From positions 1 through 20,140 of the forward strand of contig DATKXG010000147.1 in the NCBI GenBank assembly GCA_035529175.1: a stretch of DNA of 20,140 nucleotides. Reading direction: 5' to 3'. Below are positions 6,931-13,095 of the stretch, piece by piece. The stretch is from Sva-07 sp035529175. GTDB lineage: Bacteria > Actinomycetota > Acidimicrobiia > Acidimicrobiales > Ilumatobacteraceae. The number at the start of each line of letters is the position of its first letter. Position 1 is the stretch's first letter. A program made the translations under genes and the position numbers. The notes below the pieces were generated by a model. That model was not told where the DNA came from. It did not search any database and saw only the letters and a program-made list of their open reading frames with translations.

Positions 6931-6973
6931 ATTCGGAGCCGATGTTGCGCCCCGCGCAGGGTTCGCTCCGAAT
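6931..6973. repeat. Inverted-repeat element 2 (9-bp arms, 25-nt loop)
   Basis: ATTCGGAGC at 6931-6939 and GCTCCGAAT at 6965-6973 pair perfectly around a 25-nt loop (6940-6964). Arms match the inner part of element 1, and 18 of 25 loop positions are identical to it, including GTTGCGCCC. The 71-bp offset is the same for both arms, so the two are tandem duplicates. Element 2 begins 39 nt after the mshC stop in the direction of transcription. Confidence 0.8.
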
Positions 6974-7012
6974 CTCGGGATCGAGAAATGACCGCGGAGA
7001 GGTGCGCGGCGG

Positions 7013-8131
7013 TCAGTCGAGATCGACGCCGAGCAGGGCGGCAGCTTGGCCGACCCCGGCGCCCATCGCCGCTGCTGCATCGATCGCTGCGAGAGCGCCC
7101 GGAGTGTCGAGATCGTCGTCGAGCCGTCCGCGCACCTCGTCGAGGAGGTCGGGGTTCGAGCCGGCGCGCTCGTTCCAGGCGTCGAGTCGGGCCGCGTTGC
7201 GCGGCATCAGCTCGTCATCCCACTCCCACTCGGTGCGGTAATGGTGCTCGATGATCGACAGGCGGATCGCTCGCGGGTCCCAGGTTTCGCGGAGCTGATC
7301 GACGAACACGAGGTTGCCGAGGCTCTTCGACATCTTCTCGCCGTCCTTGTGGATCAAGGCCGTGTGCATCCAGTGCTTCACGAACGGCTCGCCCGTCGCA
7401 GCTTCGGACTGTGCGCGCTCGCACTCGTGATGGGGAAAGATCAGATCCGCTCCCCCTCCGTGCAGGTCGATGGTCGTTCCCAGCTCGCGCAGCGCGAGCG
7501 CGGAACACTCGATGTGCCAGCCCGGGCGTCCGGGTCCCCACATCGTGTCCCACGACGGCTCGTCGGACGCCGACGGGTGCCACAACACGAAGTCGAGCGG
7601 CGAGCGCTTGTTGGGATCGTCGATGTTGCCGCCGCGCTCCTTCGCGAGCACCAGCATCTCCTCGTCCGAGTAGTGGCTCAGCGATCCGAACGATCCGAAC
7701 TTCGACACGTCGAAGTACACCGAACCGCCGGACTCGTAGGCGAAGCCCCGGTCGAGCACCATGCCGATGAAGCCCCGGATGTCAGGAATCGCCGACGAGG
7801 CACGCGGCGCCGCGGCGACCGGCAGCGCATTGAGCGCCTCCATGTCGCGCTCGAAACGCGCCTCCTCGCCCGCAGCGAGGTCGAGGTAGTGGATCCCGAG
7901 CTCGCGGGCCTTGGCGAACAACGGATCGTCGACGTCGGTGACGTTGCGGATGCAGCGCACGGTGTGACCCTTGTCGATCAGGCGCCGCTGGAGCACGTCA
8001 TAGGCGATGAAGGTGGCGGCGTGCCCGAGGTGCGTGGCGTCGTACGGTGTGATCCCGCAGGTGTACATCAGCACGTGGTCGTTCGGTTCGAACGCCACGA
8101 TGGCGCGCCGCGCGGTGTCGTAGAGCTGCAT
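7013..8131 (-). CDS. mshC: Mycothiol ligase: cysteine--GlcN-inositol ligase
   Basis: This 372-residue class I synthetase-like enzyme would use ATP to join cysteine to glucosaminyl-inositol in mycothiol synthesis. It resembles CysS, but YTCGITPYDATHLGHAATF near the N-terminus is the MshC form of the HIGH region (HLGH 34-37). Zinc/cysteine-binding residues are visible as C25, C209, H234 and E237, and the KMSKS loop is at 266-270. It lacks the C-terminal anticodon-binding part of CysS, as MshC does, and is about 40 residues shorter than the mycobacterial enzyme. The ATG at 8131 shares one base with the upstream TGA (TGATG), so translation is coupled; GTG 8134 is an alternative one codon earlier. 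The upstream partner is an apparent F420:NADP oxidoreductase. Confidence 0.9.
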   Translation of the reverse strand: MQLYDTARRAIVAFEPNDHVLMYTCGITPYDATHLGHAATFIAYDVLQRRLIDKGHTVRCIRNVTDVDDPLFAKARELGIHYLDLAAGEEARFERDMEALNALPVAAAPRASSAIPDIRGFIGMVLDRGFAYESGGSVYFDVSKFGSFGSLSHYSDEEMLVLAKERGGNIDDPNKRSPLDFVLWHPSASDEPSWDTMWGPGRPGWHIECSALALRELGTTIDLHGGGADLIFPHHECERAQSEAATGEPFVKHWMHTALIHKDGEKMSKSLGNLVFVDQLRETWDPRAIRLSIIEHHYRTEWEWDDELMPRNAARLDAWNERAGSNPDLLDEVRGRLDDDLDTPGALAAIDAAAAMGAGVGQAAALLGVDLD

Positions 8132-8811
8132 CACCCGGGCACAACAGCGCGCGGGTCGCGTTTGATTCCCGTCAGTTTCGGCGCGACGCGCGTCTTGTAG
8201 CGCACGTTGAGCTGCAACAGCACCGCCGTGAACGCCTCGATCGCCATCGCGTTCGACAGCTCACCCGCATCGAGGGGTCGACATCCGGGGAACTTCTCGA
8301 TGATCTCGCTGACCAAGTGGACCGCCGCCGGGTCGTCGCCGCAGATCAGCACGTCGGAGTCGATCGGGTCGTCGAGGTTGCCGAGTTCTGCCGCAGGAAG
8401 GTGGTGGAACGCGGCGACGACGTGCGAGTGGGGAACGGCCGCCTGGACGTGTGCCGCGACGCTGCCGCGGGGCGGCACGAGCGGCTGGAACTCCTTGTTC
8501 ACCCGCACGAGCGCGTTGGCCATCGACACGACGACCTTGCCCTCGAGGGCGGCGGCGTTCTCCTGCGCAGTGCGGGCGGCGGAGTCCCACGGCGTCGCGA
8601 TCACGACCAGGTCACAATCGGCGGCCTCGGCATTGTCACCGGCGTCGAGGAGGCCGACGAGATCGGGCCACGCTGCGAGCAGTTCGTCGACCTTCTCCGC
8701 AGCCCGCTCCTTCGATCGAGAGCCGATGACCGTGGGATATCCAGTGCTGGCGAGGCGTGCTGCGAGCCCGCTTCCCGCTGGTCCGGTTCCGCCGAAGATG
8801 CCGATGCGCAT
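8131..8811 (-). CDS. npdG: NADPH-dependent F420 reductase (F420:NADP oxidoreductase)
   Basis: This 226-residue protein starts with a Rossmann fold, MRIGIFGGTGPAGSGLA. IGSRSKERA at 30-38 follows, where Ser/Arg residues typically bind the NADP 2'-phosphate. VVVSMANALVRV, VAAFHHLPA and the C-terminal LNVRYKTRVAPKLTGI follow the pattern of F420:NADP oxidoreductases (Fno/NpdG). The expected reaction is hydride exchange between NADPH and the deazaflavin F420 in the cytosol. ATG 8811 begins exactly at the fold; the frame is open to GTG 8829, but those six residues are atypical. It is the first gene of a two-gene unit with mshC. Related NADP-binding proteins without F420 activity exist, so the cofactor is inferred. 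Confidence 0.82.
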   Translation of the reverse strand: MRIGIFGGTGPAGSGLAARLASTGYPTVIGSRSKERAAEKVDELLAAWPDLVGLLDAGDNAEAADCDLVVIATPWDSAARTAQENAAALEGKVVVSMANALVRVNKEFQPLVPPRGSVAAHVQAAVPHSHVVAAFHHLPAAELGNLDDPIDSDVLICGDDPAAVHLVSEIIEKFPGCRPLDAGELSNAMAIEAFTAVLLQLNVRYKTRVAPKLTGIKRDPRAVVPG

Positions 8812-8830
8812 GGCGACAGCGTGGCACACC

Positions 8831-8836
8831 AGCCTA
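8831..8836 (-). promoter_or_regulatory. -10-like TAGGCT for the npdG-mshC unit
   Basis: On the minus strand TAGGCT lies 19 nt upstream of ATG 8811, which predicts a leader of about 12 nt. It faces away from the fabI -10 at 8877-8882, so the 78-bp gap would be a divergent promoter region. No -35 is evident. Confidence 0.3.
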
Positions 8837-8876
8837 CGGAATCACCAAGGGGCGCAGGTCGGTGGCACCGATCATC

Positions 8877-8882
8877 TACGGT
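8877..8882 (+). promoter_or_regulatory. -10 element TACGGT of leaderless fabI
   Basis: TACGGT is followed by exactly 7 nt and then the fabI ATG at 8890; no ribosome-binding sequence is present. The same hexamer with the same 7-nt spacing precedes the gene at 9745. Confidence 0.55.
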
Positions 8883-8889
8883 CCGGTGC

Positions 8890-9657
8890 ATGGGTCTGCT
8901 CGACGGCAAGAAGATCGTGATCACCGGCGTCCTGACCGACGCCTCGTTGGCCTTCGGGGTGGCCCGGCTGGCGCGGGCCGAGGGGGCCGACATCGTGCTC
9001 ACCGGCGCCGGCCGAGCACTGAAGCTGACCGAGCGAACCGCACGAAAGCTGGGCGACGACATCGACGTGTTCGAACTCGACGTGACCGTGCCCGAACACG
9101 GGGTTGCGGTCCGCGAGGCGCTGGCCGAGAAGTGGGGGCACGTCGACGGGGTGCTCCATGCCATCGGGTTCGCTCCGGAGGTCTGCCTCGGCGATGACTT
9201 CCTCCGCGCGCAGTGGGACGACGTCGCCATCGCCATGCACATCTCGGCCTACTCCCTCAAGGCGTTGGCCGATGCGTTCCTGCCGTTGATGGGCGAGGGC
9301 GGTTCGTTCGTCGGCCTCGACTTCGACAACCGGCAGGCGTGGCCCGCCTACAACTGGATGGGCGTCGCCAAGTCGGCGCTGCAGAGCGTGTCGCGCTACC
9401 TCGCCAAGGAGGTCGGACCCCGAGGCATCCGCTCGAACCTGGTCGCCGCCGGCCCGATCAAGACGATGGCCGCCAAGTCGATCCCCGGGTTCGCCAAGTT
9501 CGAGGACGTCTGGGACGACCGGGCGCCGTTGGGCTGGGACGTCACCGACTCCGAACCGGTTGCACGCGCGGTCATCGCGCTCCTGTCGGACTGGTTCCCC
9601 GCCACCACCGGCGAGATCATCCACGTCGACGGCGGCTACCACGCCATCGGCGCCTGA
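8890..9657 (+). CDS. fabI: Enoyl-[acyl-carrier-protein] reductase (FabI/InhA type)
   Basis: This 255-residue short-chain dehydrogenase reduces enoyl-ACP with NADH in the last step of each fatty acid elongation cycle. The N-terminus GLLDGKKIVITGVLTDASLA gives the cofactor fold. The catalytic pair is Y154 and K161 in AYNWMGVAKSAL, with F145 in GLDFD and the substrate-loop region SNLVAAGPIKTMA (182-194). Overall pattern and length are closest to mycobacterial InhA. Its VVHSIGF segment reads VLHAIGF here, placing A91 at the position of InhA S94. The start is fixed by the leaderless promoter and by the family N-terminus; the open frame extending upstream to 8317 is antisense to npdG. The gene is single and divergent from npdG-mshC. 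Confidence 0.95.
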   Translation: MGLLDGKKIVITGVLTDASLAFGVARLARAEGADIVLTGAGRALKLTERTARKLGDDIDVFELDVTVPEHGVAVREALAEKWGHVDGVLHAIGFAPEVCLGDDFLRAQWDDVAIAMHISAYSLKALADAFLPLMGEGGSFVGLDFDNRQAWPAYNWMGVAKSALQSVSRYLAKEVGPRGIRSNLVAAGPIKTMAAKSIPGFAKFEDVWDDRAPLGWDVTDSEPVARAVIALLSDWFPATTGEIIHVDGGYHAIGA

Positions 9658-9675
9658 TCCGACGTCGCGAGTCCG

Positions 9676-9722
9676 TTCTCGTGAACGAGATGCGCTCCAG
9701 ATGCGCACGTTGTTCACGAGAA
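9676..9722. repeat. Inverted-repeat element 3 (11-bp arms, 25-nt loop)
   Basis: TTCTCGTGAAC at 9676-9686 and GTTCACGAGAA at 9712-9722 pair perfectly around a 25-nt loop (9687-9711). Loop length equals that of elements 1 and 2 near 6.9 kb, and loops share a TGCG...GCGC(A)ACGT pattern when read along the upstream gene. It starts 18 nt after the fabI stop. Its right arm overlaps the expected -35 of the next gene (TTGTTC 9710-9715, 16 bp from TACGGT). Confidence 0.8.
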
Positions 9723-9731
9723 GGGGGCGGG

Positions 9732-9737
9732 TACGGT
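9732..9737 (+). promoter_or_regulatory. -10 element TACGGT of a leaderless start
   Basis: TACGGT is followed by exactly 7 nt and then GTG 9745. The GGAGG at 9739-9743 is one base from the start codon and could not act as a normal ribosome site. A partial -35 match, TTGTTC (9710-9715), lies 16 bp upstream inside inverted-repeat element 3. Confidence 0.55.
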
Positions 9738-9744
9738 CGGAGGG

Positions 9745-11808
9745 GTGAACCGGCTCGCCGACGAAACCTCGCCGTATCTCCGCCAGCACCGCGACAATCC
9801 GGTGGATTGGTACCCCTGGGGTACTGAAGCGTTCGCTGCCGCCGAGGAGCGCAACGTCCCGATCCTGCTGTCGGTGGGGTATTCGGCCTGTCACTGGTGC
9901 CACGTCATGGCCCACGAGTGCTTCGAGGACGCCGAGGTGGCAGCGAAGATGAACGAGCTGTTCGTCAACGTCAAGGTCGATCGCGAGGAACGCCCCGACG
10001 TCGACGCCCTCTACATGGATGCCGTGCAAGCCCTGACCGGGCGGGGTGGCTGGCCGATGACCGTGTTCATGACGCCCACACGCGAACCGTTCTACGGAGG
10101 CACCTACTTCCCGAAGGCGGCGTTCATGCAGCTGATGGATGCCATCGACGACGTCTACCGCAACAAGCCCGAGGACGTGACCCAGAACGTCACGGCACTC
10201 ACCAAGGCGCTGTCGACCACCGCCGAGCTGCGTCCGAAGGACGATGCGCCGGGCCTCGACGTTCTCAACGCCGGACTCCAGAACCTGGCCAAGGCCTTCG
10301 ACACCGAGTGGGGTGGCTTCGGCCAGGCACCGAAGTTCCCCACGACCTCGCACCTCGAGCTGATGCTTCGGGCCTACATGACCACCGCCGGCGACGGCCC
10401 CAAGCGCATCATCGAGACGACGCTGGATGCCATGTGCTCCGGCGGCATGTACGACCACGTCGGCGGCGGATTCGCCCGCTACTCGACCGACCGCGAGTGG
10501 TTGGTGCCGCACTTCGAGAAGATGCTCTACGACCAGGCGCTGCTGCTCGGCACCTATCTCAAGGGGCTGATCGTGACCGGTCGACCCGACTGGCGCCTCG
10601 TCATCGAGGAGACGATCGAGTACGTGCTCACCGAGCTCCGACACCCCGACGGCGGCTTCTACTCGGCCGAAGACGCCGACTCGCTCGACCCCGACGGCAA
10701 CACGGTCGAAGGCTGGTTCAGCACCTGGACGCCCGACGAGGTCCGCGCCGCGCTCCCCCACGTCGAACCCTCGGTGGTCGAGGCGCTGGCCGACTGGTAC
10801 GGCATCACCGACGACGGAAACTTCGAGGGCCGCTCGATCCCCAACCGCATCGCCTCCCGCGGGAAGTTGATCCGCCCACCCGAACTCGATGCTGCGGTCA
10901 GCGCACTCCGCGCCGCCCGGTCGCAGCGCCCCCACCCCGGCCTCGACGACAAGGTGCTCACCGAGTGGAATGCGCTCTTCCTGTCGTCGCTGGCGCAGGC
11001 TGCCGCCGTGTTCGGGCGCCGCGACTGGCTCGACGCCGCGGTCGCCAACGCCGAGTTCCTGCTTCGCGAGCTGCGCGCCGACAACGGCCGCTGGTTCCGC
11101 AGCTGGCAGGCCGACGGCCAGCCTCGAGCACGCCACATGGCCCTCGCCGCCGATCATGCCGCGCTCGTGGACGCGTTCACCCGTCTGGCCGAAGCGAGCG
11201 GCGAGGCACGCTGGATCACCGAGGCAGCGCGAACTGCCGACACGATGCTCGACTGGTTCTTCGATCCCGAGCAGGGCGGGCTGTTCACCACCGCGGAGGA
11301 TGCCGAGGCCCTGGTGGTCCGCCAGAAGGACCTCACCGACGGTGCCACGCCTTCCGCCAACTCCACGGCGGCCATCGCGCTGTTCCGGCTGGCTGCCCTC
11401 ACCGGCGAGCAGCGCTACACCAACCAGGCCGACCGGATCCTGCAACTGCTCGCCGCTGCGGTCGAGAAGTCGCCCGGCCAGTACTCCAACGCGTTGGTCG
11501 CCACCGACCTGCGACGCCGCGGTCTCACCGAGGTGGTCGTGGTCGGTGATCGGCCCGACCTGGTGCGCCTCGCGCAGTCCGTCTGGCGGCCCGACACGGT
11601 GCTCGCCTGGGGCGAACCCTACGACTCGCCCCTGTGGAACGAACGCGCAGAGGGTTTCGGCTACGTGTGCCGCAACTACGCCTGCGAACTGCCCCAGGAC
11701 ACGCTGCAGGGATTCGCGGAGAAACTGACCGGACGCAAGGTGACCATCACCGGCGACAGGATCGTGACCGAACCTGTCGAGCCGCCTACCAATGCCCCCG
11801 ATGAATGA
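9745..11808 (+). CDS. DUF255/YyaL-type thioredoxin-fold protein
   Basis: This 687-residue cytosolic protein belongs to the conserved family that includes bacterial YyaL and animal SPATA20. The N-terminal thioredoxin-like domain (about 1-165) opens with NRLADETSPYLRQHRDNPVDW and contains the redox motif CHWC (C49, C52) in SACHWCHVM, then FVNVKVDREERPDVD and GGWPMTVFMTP. The larger C-terminal part (about 190-600) is all-helical and of the six-hairpin glycosidase/epimerase type, with motifs GGGFARYSTDREWLVPHFEKM and LTEWNALFLSSLA. Its biochemical role is not established; thiol-linked redox quality control is the usual guess. Start GTG 9745 is set by the leaderless promoter. Its 3' end overlaps the convergent nitroreductase gene by 23 bp. 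Confidence 0.93.
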   Translation: MNRLADETSPYLRQHRDNPVDWYPWGTEAFAAAEERNVPILLSVGYSACHWCHVMAHECFEDAEVAAKMNELFVNVKVDREERPDVDALYMDAVQALTGRGGWPMTVFMTPTREPFYGGTYFPKAAFMQLMDAIDDVYRNKPEDVTQNVTALTKALSTTAELRPKDDAPGLDVLNAGLQNLAKAFDTEWGGFGQAPKFPTTSHLELMLRAYMTTAGDGPKRIIETTLDAMCSGGMYDHVGGGFARYSTDREWLVPHFEKMLYDQALLLGTYLKGLIVTGRPDWRLVIEETIEYVLTELRHPDGGFYSAEDADSLDPDGNTVEGWFSTWTPDEVRAALPHVEPSVVEALADWYGITDDGNFEGRSIPNRIASRGKLIRPPELDAAVSALRAARSQRPHPGLDDKVLTEWNALFLSSLAQAAAVFGRRDWLDAAVANAEFLLRELRADNGRWFRSWQADGQPRARHMALAADHAALVDAFTRLAEASGEARWITEAARTADTMLDWFFDPEQGGLFTTAEDAEALVVRQKDLTDGATPSANSTAAIALFRLAALTGEQRYTNQADRILQLLAAAVEKSPGQYSNALVATDLRRRGLTEVVVVGDRPDLVRLAQSVWRPDTVLAWGEPYDSPLWNERAEGFGYVCRNYACELPQDTLQGFAEKLTGRKVTITGDRIVTEPVEPPTNAPDE

Positions 11809-12403
11809 TCTGCTGAGCCTGGCGACGGCCGCGGCCGGCGCTGCGCCCGGGTCCTGACGCCGGATCGCCCGACGCCGCCGAGCGATAGCCGAGCGCGACG
11901 GCGCCGAGCAGTTCGAGTCCCGGCGGGATCCCGAGCCGCTGTCGCAGTTCGCGTTCACCGCGGAAGACGCCGAAGAACAGTGCGCCGAGGCCGACATCCT
12001 CGGCAGCGAGCAGCAACGTCATCACCGCCATCGACGTGTCGATCGTCCAGTACGGCACTGGCCATGCCGACGCACCGGCGCCGAGTCCGGTCTGGACCTT
12101 GTCGGGTTCGGCGTAGCGATCGACGTACGCCTTGGAGTCGGCCAGCGGCAGGGCGATCACCGGGGCGGTGAGCAGGTGCTGCCAGCGAAACGAGTCCCGC
12201 TTGACCGCCGGCAGCGTCGAGTCCCAGAAGAGCTCGGTGTCGGTGCCTTCGAGGACGACGAGGTGCCAGCCCTGGGTCTTTCCGGCGCTCGGCGCCCGCG
12301 ACGAAAGGTCGACGAGACCATCGAGGACGTCCGCGTCGATCGGCCGGCTGTCGAACGCGCGGGTCATCCGTCGTGAGCGGACGACCTCGGCGAACTCGGT
12401 CAT
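11786..12403 (-). CDS. Nitroreductase-family flavoprotein
   Basis: This 205-residue protein of the FMN-dependent nitroreductase fold has the phosphate-binding basic cluster RSRRMTRAF (9-17), RAPSAGKTQGW (36-46), the central helix SMAVMTLLLAAEDVGLGALFFG (124-145) and ALGYR (170-174). Such enzymes reduce nitro or quinone compounds, or use F420/FMN in specialised pathways; the substrate cannot be read here. The last 30 residues are Gly/Arg/Ser-rich and probably disordered. ATG 12403 was chosen as the start because it precedes the typical N-terminal helix and lies 22 nt after the previous stop, suggesting co-transcription. The final 23 bp overlap the end of the convergent thioredoxin-fold gene, so the tail may have grown by stop-codon loss. 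Confidence 0.85.
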   Translation of the reverse strand: MTEFAEVVRSRRMTRAFDSRPIDADVLDGLVDLSSRAPSAGKTQGWHLVVLEGTDTELFWDSTLPAVKRDSFRWQHLLTAPVIALPLADSKAYVDRYAEPDKVQTGLGAGASAWPVPYWTIDTSMAVMTLLLAAEDVGLGALFFGVFRGERELRQRLGIPPGLELLGAVALGYRSAASGDPASGPGRSAGRGRRQAQQIIHRGHW

Positions 12404-12425
12404 GTCATCGCGAACTGCGCGGTGT

Positions 12426-13082
12426 TCAGCGCTTCCCGAGCTTGAGGAGGTCCTCGGCCATCGTCCAGCCGTAGACGATCATGGCTCCGCCCTTGGAAAC
12501 CGGCACGGCATCGAACATCTCGACGACGGCTGGATCGAACTTGTCCGGCTTCGAGGACTCGTGGTCGAGGTAGCCGTCGGCGCTGCCCGTGGCGGCGATG
12601 AAGGTGTTGGCGTCGTACTTGGCGTCGACGGCGAAGCGCTTGGCGAGGCGGCGGCCCCAGGCGCGCTCCTCGCCGACAGCCTGCGAACCTGGTGTCGGGG
12701 TCACCTCGCGGAGGTCCTTGAAGGCTTCGAGACCGTCCGCGTTCACGAAACGACACCCGACCACGACGTCCTCGTCGGGAAACGCCATGAGTGCTCGGTG
12801 ATAGGCCTCCCCGATCAGACCCCGCAGCACCTGGTCGCGCTTGGACGAACGCTTGACCGACATCAATCCGATCAACACACAAGGCGTGCCACCGATGCGT
12901 TCGAGGGTCGAGAACGTGAATCCGTGCAGCGCGCCGCCGAATCGGGCGGTGGTGATCAGGACCCAATCCTCTTTCGCCTTGGAGAGCTGTCCAGCGCTGA
13001 ACGCATCTTCCATCGACGCCAATTCGTCGAGGTCGGTGTCGGTCAGGGCCGCAGCGTCGTTGGTCGAAACGTCCAGTGCCAT
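12426..13082 (-). CDS. Conserved-looking protein of unknown function
   Basis: This encodes a 218-residue soluble protein with no signal peptide or membrane span. I do not recognise the family. The sequence has an acidic N-terminus (TDTDLDELASMEDAF), then strands and helices in the order KEDWVLITTARFGG, LHGFTFSTLERIGGTPCVLIGLMSV, RDQVLRGLIGEAYHRALMAF, EDVVVGCRFVNADGLEAFKDL. This beta-beta-alpha-beta order, with helix RDQVLRGLIGEAYHRALM after a central strand, is reminiscent of GNAT-type acyltransferase folds. No acetyl-CoA loop is obvious, so that is only a hint. ATG 13082 is set by a leaderless promoter; the ten preceding in-frame residues overlap dnaE. The promoter lies at the very end of dnaE, and the nitroreductase gene follows 22 nt downstream. 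Confidence 0.8.
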   Translation of the reverse strand: MALDVSTNDAAALTDTDLDELASMEDAFSAGQLSKAKEDWVLITTARFGGALHGFTFSTLERIGGTPCVLIGLMSVKRSSKRDQVLRGLIGEAYHRALMAFPDEDVVVGCRFVNADGLEAFKDLREVTPTPGSQAVGEERAWGRRLAKRFAVDAKYDANTFIAATGSADGYLDHESSKPDKFDPAVVEMFDAVPVSKGGAMIVYGWTMAEDLLKLGKR

Positions 13083-13089
13083 TCGCCCT

Positions 13090-13095
13090 ATTCTA
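13090..13095 (-). promoter_or_regulatory. -10 element TAGAAT overlapping the dnaE stop codon
   Basis: On the minus strand TAGAAT is followed by exactly 7 nt and then ATG 13082, the leaderless arrangement. Its first three bases are the dnaE stop codon TAG (13095-13093), so the downstream gene has a promoter embedded in the 3' end of dnaE. Confidence 0.55.

Noticed and set aside
8317..8889. In-frame N-terminal extension of fabI
   Set aside because: It is antisense to npdG, the fold begins at ATG 8890, and a leaderless promoter ends 7 nt before that codon.
8872..11997. 1041-codon minus-strand open frame opposite fabI and the thioredoxin-fold gene
   Set aside because: It spans two well-identified genes, the intergenic promoter and part of the nitroreductase gene. 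High GC keeps this frame free of stops, and no domain is recognisable.
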